Part shown: positions 25,571-34,021 of the stretch, one piece after another
How the letters are laid out: each line of letters begins with the position of its first letter
How positions within the stretch are numbered: position 1 is the first letter of the stretch
DNA from: Segatella baroniae DSM 16972 = JCM 13447
GTDB taxonomy: Bacteria > Bacteroidota > Bacteroidia > Bacteroidales > Bacteroidaceae
Reading direction: 5' to 3'
Length of the DNA stretch: 64,000 nt
NCBI RefSeq assembly: GCF_000426585.1
Contig: NZ_AUFQ01000002.1
Span: 266,357-330,356, forward strand
Made by a program: the position numbers and the translations under genes
Notes under the pieces: model-generated
Told to the model about the DNA's origin: nothing
The model's input: the letters and a program-made list of their open reading frames with translations, nothing else
Databases searched by the model: none

Positions 25571-26401
25571 ATGAAACCCATCGTGAAACAATCCCTCAAC
25601 GTCCTGTTTTATGTAGTCATCTTCTTTCTCCTGCAAATCGTCACGATGCAGTTGGCCACATGGGGCTACTACATCCGTCAAGGCAGCGGCGTGTCGGAAG
25701 CCTTTGCGCAGTTGACGCGACACGGCCCGTTGCTCAAGGGGCCGGTGGTGTTGGCCGCCACGGTGCTCAGCAGCGTGATGACGATCGTCCTGTTCCTGCG
25801 GCTGCGCTGGACGCCCGTCGGCCGCGACTATCTCCGCAGCCGGCCCTGGACGGCCCTGGTCTGGACGGGGGTGGCCACGTTGGGAACCATCATCCCCTCG
25901 ATATGGCTCAACGAACAGCTCTCGCTCGACATGCCCGAGCACGTGGAACGTCTGCTCGTCGACATCATGCGCCAGCCCCTGGGCTATCTCTTCATCGGCA
26001 TACTGGCCCCCGTGGCCGAGGAAGTGGTGTTCCGAGGCGCCGTCTTGCGCAGCCTGCTCACGGTGATGGAGGGCCGCTGGCGCTGGGGAGCCATTGCCGT
26101 TTCGGCCGTCATCTTCGGTGCCGTCCATGGCAACGAGTCCCAATTCCTGCATGCCGTATTGACGGGCGTGCTCCTGGGGTGGATGTATGAGCGCACCCGC
26201 AGCATTGTTCCGGGCCTGGTCTGCCATTGGGTCAACAATTCATTGGCCTTCCTGGCCACCAATCTCGCCCCCGGCATTGACGACATGAAGCTCGTCGACC
26301 TGGCCGGCGGCAGCCAGTTGCGCGTCGTCTTATGGCTCTTCTTCTCGCTTTGCATCTTCGTGCCCGCGCTGTATCAGATGAATCGGCGGTTGAAACGATG
26401 A
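25571..26401 (+). CDS. CPBP-family intramembrane glutamic endopeptidase
   Basis: 276 residues, multi-pass membrane protein (seven or eight helices). The Abi/CAAX motifs are APVAEEVVFRGAVLR (Glu-Glu and Arg of motif 1), FGAVHGNESQF (His of motif 2) and LVCHWVNNSLAF (His and Asn of motif 3). The family cleaves or processes prenylated or other membrane substrates; no substrate is indicated. It is probably the last gene of the P-ATPase-ribF unit. Confidence 0.88.
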   Translation: MKPIVKQSLNVLFYVVIFFLLQIVTMQLATWGYYIRQGSGVSEAFAQLTRHGPLLKGPVVLAATVLSSVMTIVLFLRLRWTPVGRDYLRSRPWTALVWTGVATLGTIIPSIWLNEQLSLDMPEHVERLLVDIMRQPLGYLFIGILAPVAEEVVFRGAVLRSLLTVMEGRWRWGAIAVSAVIFGAVHGNESQFLHAVLTGVLLGWMYERTRSIVPGLVCHWVNNSLAFLATNLAPGIDDMKLVDLAGGSQLRVVLWLFFSLCIFVPALYQMNRRLKR

Positions 26402-26465
26402 AAGGTAAAAGGGTAAAAAAGTAAAAGGCTTTTGGAAAGGTAAAAAGGTAAAAAAGTAACAAGGA
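26402..26465. repeat. Purine-rich GGTAAAA repeats
   Basis: Runs such as aaaggtaaaagggtaaaaaa and aaaggtaaaaaggtaaaaaa directly after the CPBP stop. The complementary pyrimidine-rich tract lies at 26680-26815, so the two flank the 22-bp array as a long imperfect inverted repeat. Similar runs occur at 35.19-35.25 and 44.15-44.20 kb. Confidence 0.55.
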
Positions 26466-26471
26466 CTCCGT

Positions 26472-26581
26472 GAAAGCTGGCCCGTGGCGTTGTGAAAGCT
26501 GCCGTTTCAGAAAGCAAAAGCTGCCCTTCTGCCTTGTGAAAGCAGCCCTTTCGTCGGCTAACGGCGGCCCTTCCGCCCAGG
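26472..26581 (-). repeat. 22-bp degenerate tandem array (5 units)
   Basis: Five contiguous 22-bp units, for example gaaagcagccctttcgtcgg+ct, between two convergent genes. The core reads AAAG-N5-CTTT on the minus strand. It has the same period and core as the arrays at 12.3, 35.25 and 59.48 kb. Confidence 0.75.
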
Positions 26582-26679
26582 CTTTTTCACCCTTTTACTT
26601 TTTAGATGGCTTCACCCAAGTGGGCGATGGTATCGCCCACTACACCGAACAACCTGGGAGGATGAACTGCTTGAAACTT

Positions 26680-26815
26680 TGCGCCTTTTCTTTTTACCTT
26701 TTTACCCTTTTACCTTCTCTTTTTTGCCCTTTTACCTTCTCTTTTTTACCCTTTCACCTTCCCCTTTTCCCCTTTTCACCCTTTTATCTTTTCATCCTTT
26801 CACCTTTCCTTCCAC
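26680..26815. repeat. Pyrimidine-rich CTTTTTACC repeats
   Basis: Repeats such as ctttttacctttttaccctt, almost pure C/T on the plus strand, reaching the 3' end of the U32 gene. It is the inverted counterpart of 26402-26465. No gene is credible here. Confidence 0.55.
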
Positions 26816-28054
26816 GCTTGTCAATTTAAACAGCTTGTCGTTGGGGCGCACCTTGCCCGGCACGGGGATGGAAACGCGCCACCCCTTCTCCGCCTTGTCC
26901 ACCGGTTGGAGGTCATAGCGTATCTCCTTGGCGTCGAAAAACAGCACGCCGGTGGTCGGACCGGTGACCAGGAGCCTGTCGCCCAGGCTCACTTCAGACG
27001 CCTCGACGGCCATTTCGGCCACGCCGAGCTTGGAGAAATACTTCACGACCTTGCCCACCAGCACCTTCTTTTCCGTGGCCGCACTGCCGTAGTGCTCGTT
27101 CCATTCGCCCAAGGTCTGGCCCTGGTAGTAGCCATCCCAGAAGCCGCGGTTGAACACGGTGGCCAGCCGTTCGTCCCAACGGTCTTTCTTTTCTTCGGTG
27201 AAAGTGCCGTCGAGTACGCTCCGAATGGCCTCCCGATAGCAGCTGACGACGGTGTGTACGTATTCAGGACCACGTGCCCTGCCTTCTATTTTAAACACCC
27301 TGACGCCGCTCTCCATCATCCGGTCGATGAAGCGGAGGGTCTTCAGGTCCTTCGGACTCATGATGTATTTGTTGTCAATCTCAAGCTGGTTGCCCGTCTC
27401 GTTGTCGGTGACGGTGTACGACCGTCGGCATATCTGCACGCATTCGCCACGGTTTGCCGAGCGGTTGGCGTTGGCCAGGCTCATGTAGCACTTGCCGCTG
27501 ACGGCCATGCAGAGGGCGCCGTGGCAGAACATCTCTATGCGGATGGGTTCCCCCTTGGGGCCGCGGATGTGCTGCTCGTCGATCTGTCGGTGGATGGCCG
27601 CCACCTGGTCCATGTTCAGTTCGCGCGCCAGCACCACCACGTCGGCAAACCGTGCGTAGAACTTGAGGGCTTCTATGTTCGAGATGTTGAGCTGTGTGGA
27701 GAGGTGAACCTCCACGCCCACCTCGTTGCAGTAGGCCATCACGGCCACGTCGCCGGCGATGACGGCCGAGATTCGGGCCTCTTTGGCGGCGTCGACAATC
27801 TCCCGCATCGTTCCGAGGTCTTCGTCGTAGATGATGGTGTTGACCGTCAGATAGGTCTTGATGTCGTGTTCGGCGCACGTGGCGGCTATCTCCCGCAGGT
27901 CGTCGATGGTGAAATGGTTGGCCGAATGCGACCGCATGTTGAGTTGGCCAATGCCGAAATAAACCGAGTCGGCCCCGGCTTGGATGGCTGCCGCCAGGCT
28001 TTCGCGCGAGCCTACGGGAGCCATGATTTCAAAGTCGGATATTTTTTGTTGCAT
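26792..28054 (-). CDS. U32-family peptidase (tRNA hydroxylation / collagenase-like)
   Basis: 420 residues. It begins FEIMAPVGSRESLAAAIQAGADSVYFG, the U32 N-terminus. The family signature is FCHGALCMAVSGKCYMS followed by ANRGECVQICRR, with the cysteine cluster. Members of this length resemble TrhP (YegQ) and RlhA, which act in prephenate-dependent RNA 5-hydroxylation; older annotation calls them collagenases. The role here is inferred from family only. It stands alone on the minus strand, with a TACTTTTG box about 110 bp upstream of the start. Confidence 0.9.
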   Translation of the reverse strand: MQQKISDFEIMAPVGSRESLAAAIQAGADSVYFGIGQLNMRSHSANHFTIDDLREIAATCAEHDIKTYLTVNTIIYDEDLGTMREIVDAAKEARISAVIAGDVAVMAYCNEVGVEVHLSTQLNISNIEALKFYARFADVVVLARELNMDQVAAIHRQIDEQHIRGPKGEPIRIEMFCHGALCMAVSGKCYMSLANANRSANRGECVQICRRSYTVTDNETGNQLEIDNKYIMSPKDLKTLRFIDRMMESGVRVFKIEGRARGPEYVHTVVSCYREAIRSVLDGTFTEEKKDRWDERLATVFNRGFWDGYYQGQTLGEWNEHYGSAATEKKVLVGKVVKYFSKLGVAEMAVEASEVSLGDRLLVTGPTTGVLFFDAKEIRYDLQPVDKAEKGWRVSIPVPGKVRPNDKLFKLTSVEGKVKG

Positions 28055-28068
28055 AGTCTTTTATTTTA

Positions 28069-28160
28069 ATGAGAAATGTGAAGTGTGAAATGAGAAGTGT
28101 GCAGTGTGAAATGAGAAGTTGCTCTCACGTTTTCACATCCTCATTTCACACTTCTCATTG
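28069..28160. repeat. Degenerate ATGAGAAGTGTGAA repeats with an inverted copy
   Basis: Two to three units of about 21 bp (aatgagaaatgtgaagtgtg, then aatgagaagtgtgcagtgtg) face an inverted copy, tcatttcacacttctcattg, at 28141-28160. This could form a long hairpin in the leader of the U32 gene. A similar C/T-strand version lies at 59935-60000. Confidence 0.5.
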
Positions 28161-28164
28161 CCTG

Positions 28165-28172
28165 CAAAAGTA
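28165..28172 (-). promoter_or_regulatory. Possible -7 element (TACTTTTG) for the U32 gene
   Basis: TACTTTTG on the minus strand. No TTTG is at the expected -33 distance, so confidence is low. Confidence 0.35.
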
Positions 28173-28290
28173 CGAAAATAAAGTGACAAGGCCGTTTTTT
28201 CATGCCGCAAATCATTTTTTTGCGTTTTTACATGCAAGATTTGCGGCACCAAAGAGTTATGAAGGTAGAACAACCAAAAGACGACAGAGC

Positions 28291-28710
28291 ATGAGACAAT
28301 ATCTATTCGTACTGCTGCTGACCTGTCTCGGCGTCCTCACGGGGTGCGCGACGGACGGCGACAACATGGGTGGATCGAACCAGGAGAACCCCGGCGCGGC
28401 GCAACGGTGGCTGGGCGTGTATGCCATCGACGTGACCGACAGCCGCGGGGAGACCACCCAGACCACGCTCAAGGTGACCGGTACGGAGATGACCTTCAGC
28501 CGGCTGCCGGGCTATGGAGCCTCCGTGACGGCCTACTATATGCACACGGGCAGCTCCGAAAGCAACGAGTATTTCGACCTGACGGTGAAGGACGACCTGA
28601 CGGCGGGCAAGTGGATGGCCGTCTATCAGAAGAAGACGGGCCTGTGGAGCGGCTTTGTAAGCCCCGGCGGGCAGACTTGCCGGTTCACGGCTACCAAACG
28701 GGTGCGTTGA
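28291..28710 (+). CDS. Small lipoprotein of unknown function
   Basis: 139 residues from the ATG at 28291; a longer in-frame start at 28069 would run through repeats. It has a lipoprotein signal MRQYLFVLLLTCLGVLTGC with lipobox Cys19. The rest looks like a small beta-rich domain (WLGVYAIDVTDSRG, TTLKVTGTEMTFSRLPG). I do not recognise a family. It ends 7 bp before the ECF sigma gene, suggesting it is the first gene of that operon and perhaps an envelope sensor or target. Confidence 0.7.
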   Translation: MRQYLFVLLLTCLGVLTGCATDGDNMGGSNQENPGAAQRWLGVYAIDVTDSRGETTQTTLKVTGTEMTFSRLPGYGASVTAYYMHTGSSESNEYFDLTVKDDLTAGKWMAVYQKKTGLWSGFVSPGGQTCRFTATKRVR

Positions 28711-28717
28711 AAGACGG

Positions 28718-29260
28718 ATGGAATCGGAAGAAATCATCTTGGACGGAATCCGGCGGGGCGACCGTCGGGCCATGAAACAGCTGTATGACGGTTGCGCCGC
28801 ACGTGCCATGGCCGTCAGCCACCGCTACGTGGCCGACACAGACGCCCGCAAGGACATCGTCCAGGAGAGCTTCATCCAGGTGCTGACGCACGTCAATGAC
28901 TTTCAATATCGGGGCGAAGGCTCGCTCACGGCATGGCTGTTGCGCATCGTCGTCAACCGGTCGGTGGACTATCTGCGGAAACACGAGCGATGGGTGTCGG
29001 CCGACAGCATGCCCGAGTTGCCCGACGAGGACGAGCCGCCTGTGGAACAGGTGCCCCCCGAGGCCGTCGCCGACATGCTGGGGCAGCTGCCCGCCGGCTA
29101 TCGGACGGTCTTCAACCTCTACGTTTTCGAACAACGGTCGCACAAGGAGATAGCCCGACTGCTGCATATCAAGGAGAACAGTTCGGCTTCGCAATACTCC
29201 AGAGCCAGGAAAATGCTGGCCCACATGATTAAGGAATACATCAAGACGCAAGGACAATGA
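28718..29260 (+). CDS. ECF-type RNA polymerase sigma factor
   Basis: 180 residues. Region 2 holds DARKDIVQESFIQVLTHVNDF and SLTAWLLRIVVNRSVDYLRKH. Region 4 has QLPAGYRTVFNLYVFEQRSHKEIARLLHIKENSSASQ, a sigma-70 r4 helix-turn-helix. It overlaps the next gene by 4 bp (ATGA), a strong sign of a sigma/anti-sigma pair. It should direct transcription of an envelope regulon when released from the following membrane protein. Confidence 0.93.
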   Translation: MESEEIILDGIRRGDRRAMKQLYDGCAARAMAVSHRYVADTDARKDIVQESFIQVLTHVNDFQYRGEGSLTAWLLRIVVNRSVDYLRKHERWVSADSMPELPDEDEPPVEQVPPEAVADMLGQLPAGYRTVFNLYVFEQRSHKEIARLLHIKENSSASQYSRARKMLAHMIKEYIKTQGQ

Positions 29261-30474
29261 AACAAACGGATTGGACAGACAGGCTGCGCAAGCGGATGGA
29301 ACGGCAGGAAGAACCTGTCGGCGACGAGTTGTGGGCCGGCATTGAGCAGGCGCTCGACGACAGGTCGGTCGCCGTGGCCGCCCGTCGGCTGGCCTTGCGT
29401 CGGTGGGTGGCGGCCGCAGCCGTCGTCGTGGCGGTGGCAGGGGGCGGCATTCTCTGGCTCAGTCGCCACAAGGAGCTGACCGACAGGCCGATGGCTGCAG
29501 AGCAAACGCTGCTGCAAAGGCGCGACGCCATCCGGCAATCGTTGGGCCTCGTGCCGTCGGAACCGGCCGGAACATCGGCTTTCGTGGCAAAGAACGAGCC
29601 TTCGCCGCATGGACAGGTGGCGCCCTCCACCTCGCTTTCACCCTCCATGGTGGCCGTGACGAAACCCGATTGCAGTGAGCCGACGGTGCCGCCTGTGGCC
29701 GATGAACCGACGGCGACGCCACGCCCTTCGCAGCCGAAGCCTGCCCCCGACATGCTGCCGCAGCCTGCCGAGCCTATGGACGGGCACCTGCCGCGCCGTG
29801 CGTCGGCCTCTTCCGTCGGCCTGCGGCTCCACGCCACCAACGGACTCTTGGCCTACACCCGGCACGACAGGGTGGAGATGGCCCCCGAACGGCAGAACGA
29901 ATATCATGCGGCCAAGGCCAACCGGCTGCCTTCGAGGGCGGCCGGAACGGGCGACGAAGCCCCTGCCTACCTGGTGGGCTATGGCGAAAAGGCACGCCAC
30001 GACCTGCCCGTTTCGGTGGGGCTGACGGTCGACGTGCCGCTCGGCGGGGGCTGGAGCCTGACCACGGGCGTGGTCTACACCCGGCTGAACGCCACCTTCA
30101 CCCAGCAGATGCGGGGCCTGACCATCGAAAGCCGGCAGCAACTGGACGACGTGGGACTGCCGTTGCAGTTGAGCCACAGCCTTTGGCACAGCCGCCGGCT
30201 GGCCGTCTACGCCACAGGCGGTGGCCAAGTGGACTTCAATGTCAGGGCACGCATGCGGACCGAAGGCTCCCGTCAACCCATGAAGCGTGACCGCCCGCAG
30301 CTGTCGGCAGTCGTCGGCGTGGGTGCCGTGTGGCGACTGACGCCTGCCGTGGGCCTCTATGCCGAGCCGTCGGTGCGCTATTCGCCCGACAACGGCAGCG
30401 GCGTTTCCACCTATTTCAAGGAGAAACCCTTCAGTCCCGCCTTGCAATTGGGACTCAAGATACAAACGAAATGA
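29257..30474 (+). CDS. Dual-membrane-spanning anti-sigma factor (Dma-like)
   Basis: 405 residues in three parts. Residues 1-48 are a short charged cytoplasmic segment (DWTDRLRKRMERQEEPVGDELW) of the kind that holds an ECF sigma factor. Residues 50-68 are one inner-membrane helix. Residues 70-248 are Pro/Thr/Glu-rich and probably disordered in the periplasm. Residues 249-405 alternate like an outer-membrane beta-barrel (DLPVSVGLTVDVPLGGGWSL to QLGLKIQTK). This matches the Dma family reported in Bacteroides thetaiotaomicron, in which one chain spans both membranes and links outer-membrane state to an ECF sigma factor. It overlaps the sigma gene by 4 bp. The assignment rests on architecture. Confidence 0.8.
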   Translation: MKQTDWTDRLRKRMERQEEPVGDELWAGIEQALDDRSVAVAARRLALRRWVAAAAVVVAVAGGGILWLSRHKELTDRPMAAEQTLLQRRDAIRQSLGLVPSEPAGTSAFVAKNEPSPHGQVAPSTSLSPSMVAVTKPDCSEPTVPPVADEPTATPRPSQPKPAPDMLPQPAEPMDGHLPRRASASSVGLRLHATNGLLAYTRHDRVEMAPERQNEYHAAKANRLPSRAAGTGDEAPAYLVGYGEKARHDLPVSVGLTVDVPLGGGWSLTTGVVYTRLNATFTQQMRGLTIESRQQLDDVGLPLQLSHSLWHSRRLAVYATGGGQVDFNVRARMRTEGSRQPMKRDRPQLSAVVGVGAVWRLTPAVGLYAEPSVRYSPDNGSGVSTYFKEKPFSPALQLGLKIQTK

Positions 30475-30488
30475 CACAACATGACCCT

Positions 30489-31142
30489 ATGAAAACAATC
30501 TTTATGAAAGCGGCAAGGCCTGCACAGAGGTGCTTGCTCGCGCTGTTGCTGGCCCTGCCGGTCGCAGCCGGCGCGCAAAACGACGACATCCCCACCCGCG
30601 AAGTGTCGGTGGGCATGGGCTTTGGAACCTCCAATCTGGGCTGGGACCTCAGCCGCAAGGATGTCTACGGTATGGATTCGGGCCACGACATGCCGCTCGG
30701 CACCTATCGGAGTCTGAGAATCTACGACGACGGCAGCGTGCAACCGCCCTGCTTCGCCATCGGTTATCGGCGCGACTTCAAGGCCGGCTGCTGGCTGGCC
30801 TACGGCGTGACGGCCTCGTATGAGTGTAAGGAAAACAAGTGGAAGGAGCGCGTTTCCGACCGAACCGTGGCGTCGTCGCGCGACAGCTACTGCACCCTCA
30901 TGCCGGCCTTGCGCCTCTATTACCTACGCCACAGGGGCTTCCGGATGTACGGCGAGGTCGGCGTGGGCGCGTCGCTGCGCTATGTTCGCCAAGAGGGGGA
31001 GGCCTCGGGAAGCCGCAGCGTCCACTTCATGGGCCACTTCACGGGCTTCGGAATGCAGGTGGGCAGGCGGCTGTTCTTCGGCACCGAACTGGGCTACGGC
31101 AGCCTTGGCGTGGCCCGGATGACGGCCGGCTATCGATTCTAA
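30489..31142 (+). CDS. Small outer-membrane beta-barrel protein
   Basis: 217 residues from the ATG at 30489 (MKTIFMKAARPAQRC, signal peptide to the AGAQN site). An ATG at 30471 overlapping the upstream stop (ATGA) is an alternative start. The mature part has repeated amphipathic strands ending in a C-terminal aromatic (MTAGYRF), as in OmpW/PorT-like barrels. It follows the anti-sigma gene directly and is probably part of the same operon; it may be a target or partner of the Dma-like barrel. The function is unknown. Confidence 0.75.
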   Translation: MKTIFMKAARPAQRCLLALLLALPVAAGAQNDDIPTREVSVGMGFGTSNLGWDLSRKDVYGMDSGHDMPLGTYRSLRIYDDGSVQPPCFAIGYRRDFKAGCWLAYGVTASYECKENKWKERVSDRTVASSRDSYCTLMPALRLYYLRHRGFRMYGEVGVGASLRYVRQEGEASGSRSVHFMGHFTGFGMQVGRRLFFGTELGYGSLGVARMTAGYRF

Positions 31143-31157
31143 CTTTAAAATGACAAG

Positions 31158-31982
31158 ATGATGAAGAAGATTTCATACCTTTTCGCGGCCCTCTTCGCGG
31201 CTGCAAGCTGCCTGACCGGTTGTTTCTACTGGTCGCCAAACGGCTACGAACCTCGTTCGGCGGAGCGGGCGGCCTACAATTATGTGCAGAACAGCAACCA
31301 ACCGCTCACCGACATGCTCTTCACGGCCTATCTGTCGCACCGCTATTTCGCCCTGTCGACCGACGCCGACCGCAAGACTTTCATGGATACATACTTTCCG
31401 GAGTGCCAAATCTACGACACGCTGAAGGCTGACGGCACCCGCAACTGGCGGCTGGAACGCCGCAAGGCCGACTATCATTTCGACCACTTCCTGTTCTCCG
31501 AGACGCCGCAAGGGCTGCTTCGGGCCACCTTGCTCGGCGCGCATCAGAGCACGGAGATCAACACGAAGTACCAATTCACGGTTCGGCAAGGCGCCGACGG
31601 GCATTGGACGCTGACCGACTATGCGGCCGTCATCCGTAACGATTACAGCGACCGAGGCTACGGAAGGCTGGCGTTCGACATCAGCAGCAAGCAGTTGGAC
31701 GTGGTCTGGACGCAGCCGAAGAACGATTCGCTCTACTGCGAACTCACGGGCACCATCCAAATGGCCAGTGCCGAGACGCCGTCGCTGCTGATAGCGGCCG
31801 AAATCCAGGAGCCGCTGCGGGCACGGGTGGGCAAAGACCACTTCGCCGTCGTCAGCTATCCTTGGGTGAAAGGGCGGCTGTCGCTGGCCGTGACGGATGG
31901 CGGAACCCACCAGACGGACTACGTGAGCGTGGTGTTGTCGGGCAACGACGACGGCCAGGCGTTGGTGGAGATGAAGAAGTGA
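31158..31982 (+). CDS. Lipoprotein of unknown function, end of the sigma operon
   Basis: 274 residues. It has a lipoprotein signal, with LTGC as lipobox (Cys22). The body is soluble and beta-rich, with aromatic-rich stretches (DYHFDHFLFSETPQ). No family is recognised. The 15-bp gap from the barrel gene places it in the sigma/anti-sigma operon. It converges on the helicase gene 46 bp away; no clear terminator is seen between them. Confidence 0.72.
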   Translation: MMKKISYLFAALFAAASCLTGCFYWSPNGYEPRSAERAAYNYVQNSNQPLTDMLFTAYLSHRYFALSTDADRKTFMDTYFPECQIYDTLKADGTRNWRLERRKADYHFDHFLFSETPQGLLRATLLGAHQSTEINTKYQFTVRQGADGHWTLTDYAAVIRNDYSDRGYGRLAFDISSKQLDVVWTQPKNDSLYCELTGTIQMASAETPSLLIAAEIQEPLRARVGKDHFAVVSYPWVKGRLSLAVTDGGTHQTDYVSVVLSGNDDGQALVEMKK

Positions 31983-32028
31983 CGGGTCTTCGTCCGTCCG
32001 TCTCTCGCCAACCCTTCGTTTCCGCCCC

Positions 32029-33969
32029 TCATTCCCCGTTCGCCGTTTCCCCATCGCTCACCGCGTATTCGTAGAGTTTCTTGTAGAAAGGGTGTCGGGT
32101 CAGCGTTCCGACGTCGCCGAGGATGATGAGTTTCATGCGGGCGCGGGTGATGGCCACGTTCATTCGCCGCAGGTCGCGCAGGAATCCAATCTGTCCTTCG
32201 TCGTTGCTGCGCACCAGCGACACGAGGATGACGTCGCGTTCCTGTCCTTGGAAGCCGTCGACCGTGTTGACGCTGATGAGCTGCCGGTAGGGTTTGAAGA
32301 ACGCTTCGTGCTTGATGAGGCCGCGCAGATACTGCACCTGCGCCCGATAAGGCGAGATGACGCCCACGTCGATGCGCTCGTCGAGCAGCCGTTGCCGGCC
32401 GATCTTCGTGAAATAATCCTGCAAGGTGTCGAGCGTGAGCCGGGCCTCGGCCTTGTTGACGCGGCCGAAAGAACTGCCCACGAAGGACTCGCCGTAGGTT
32501 CCGGTGGCGTTGTCCAGGCCCTCCTGGCCGGCAGGAGCTGTGTCGGCATGCCGGCTGTCGCGCCATTCGATGGGGCGGTCGTAGTCGAGTATGCCCCTAT
32601 ACTTGATTTGTGGCGCGCTCTCCACCTGTCCGTGATAGAACCAGTCGCTCGAAAATCGCATGATTTTCTCGTTCATCCGATATTGTATCTTGAGCAAAGT
32701 GACCACTTCGGGCTTGTTTTCGACGATGCGTTCCATGAGCGTCTTGCCCAGTCCGGCCCGCAACGCGGCGATACTTTTCACCGTCGGAGGCAGCTGGCAG
32801 TGGTCGCCCGCCAGCACCACGCGCGTCACGCGTCGCATCGGAATCCAGCAGGCAGCCTCCAGGGCCTGTGCCGCCTCGTCGATGAAGAGCGTTCCGAACT
32901 TCATTCCCTCAAGCGTTCGATGGGTCGAACCCACGAGGGTTGAGGCGATGACACGGGCTTCGCCGAAGAGGTCGGCGTTGATTCTGATCTCCAGTTCGGT
33001 GGCGCGCGCCTTCAGCCGCTCCATTTTCTGATGGCGGTTTTCGCCCCCTTTCCGCCGTTGGGCGCGCAGTTCGCGGATGGCCTTGCGCAGACTCCACAGC
33101 TGCGGGTAGTCGGGATGGGCCTCGAAACGCCGCTCGTAGGTGAAGCCCAACATCTTGTCGTTCACCCGGGTGGGGTTTCCGATGCGCAGCACGTTGACCC
33201 CTCGGTCCACCAATTTCTCACAAATCCAGTCCACCGCCATGTTGCTTTGCGCGCAGACGAGCACCTGGCTCTCGCGCATCAGCGTCTCGTTGATGGCTTC
33301 CACCAGCGTCGTGGTCTTGCCGGTGCCCGGCGGTCCGTGGACAACAGCCACGTCCTTGGCCCGCAACACCTCGTTCACGGCCCGCTCCTGGGTGGGGTTG
33401 AGCCATGGGAAGGCCGTCGGCTGAAAGGTGAATCGTTCCGCTTTCCGGTTGGAATGGAACAGCTCGCGCAGGTGGGCCAGCCGATTGTCCTTGGCCGTCA
33501 TCACCCGGTCGAGCGCGTCGAACATGGCCTTGTAGCTCGTCTCGTCGAACGACAGCTGCACGCCCATGGGCGTTTCGGCCGACTGGAGGTCGAGCAGAGG
33601 CGCCGAGTCGGGCACGATGACGACCATGCGGTCGCCGTCGACGTAGGAGACGGTGCCCGTGAACAAATAGGTGATGGGTTGGTGGGTGGTAGGTTGTGGG
33701 GGCTTTTCGCGGAAAAACATGACCGGACGGCCGAACTCGAAGTTGTGTTCGATGTCCTGGTCGGTGGTGCGGAACACCTCGATGGCCCGCTGGTTGAGCG
33801 AGTTGTAGAAGCTCTTGCCCATCCGCAGCGGGAACCACGCGTCGCCCCGCTTCACCTTTCGGGCCATGCCGGCGGCCTCGGTCTGTCGCCGAAACTCCTC
33901 TTTCTCCGCGTAATACTCCATCTGGAGCAGCAGTTTCTGGCGTTTCAATTCTTCAATGGCTGCGTGCAT
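32029..33969 (-). CDS. UPF1-like superfamily 1 helicase (IGHMBP2/SMUBP-2 type)
   Basis: 646 residues from the ATG at 33969 (MHAAIEELKRQK); the frame extends to 34074, but that would overlap dinB, and a TACCTTTG box lies at 33993-33986. A beta-barrel accessory domain is followed by the helicase core: NPTQERAV (Q motif), GPPGTGKTTTLVEAI (Walker A), FIDEAAQ (Walker B), LAGDHCQLPPTV (motif III), IQYRMNEKIM (motif IV), and VNTVDGFQGQERDVILVS with NVAITRARMKLI (motifs V-VI). It is a predicted 5'-3' RNA/DNA helicase; its cellular job in Bacteroidetes is unclear. Confidence 0.93.
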   Translation of the reverse strand: MHAAIEELKRQKLLLQMEYYAEKEEFRRQTEAAGMARKVKRGDAWFPLRMGKSFYNSLNQRAIEVFRTTDQDIEHNFEFGRPVMFFREKPPQPTTHQPITYLFTGTVSYVDGDRMVVIVPDSAPLLDLQSAETPMGVQLSFDETSYKAMFDALDRVMTAKDNRLAHLRELFHSNRKAERFTFQPTAFPWLNPTQERAVNEVLRAKDVAVVHGPPGTGKTTTLVEAINETLMRESQVLVCAQSNMAVDWICEKLVDRGVNVLRIGNPTRVNDKMLGFTYERRFEAHPDYPQLWSLRKAIRELRAQRRKGGENRHQKMERLKARATELEIRINADLFGEARVIASTLVGSTHRTLEGMKFGTLFIDEAAQALEAACWIPMRRVTRVVLAGDHCQLPPTVKSIAALRAGLGKTLMERIVENKPEVVTLLKIQYRMNEKIMRFSSDWFYHGQVESAPQIKYRGILDYDRPIEWRDSRHADTAPAGQEGLDNATGTYGESFVGSSFGRVNKAEARLTLDTLQDYFTKIGRQRLLDERIDVGVISPYRAQVQYLRGLIKHEAFFKPYRQLISVNTVDGFQGQERDVILVSLVRSNDEGQIGFLRDLRRMNVAITRARMKLIILGDVGTLTRHPFYKKLYEYAVSDGETANGE

Positions 33970-34021
33970 GCTTCTTGTTTTTGTGCAAAGGTAGTTCAAT
34001 TTTGCGTGTTCTCTGCCGCGT

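Noticed and set aside
28069..28290. N-terminal extension of the lipoprotein at 28291
   Set aside because: It runs through tandem repeats and would hide a clear lipoprotein signal peptide.
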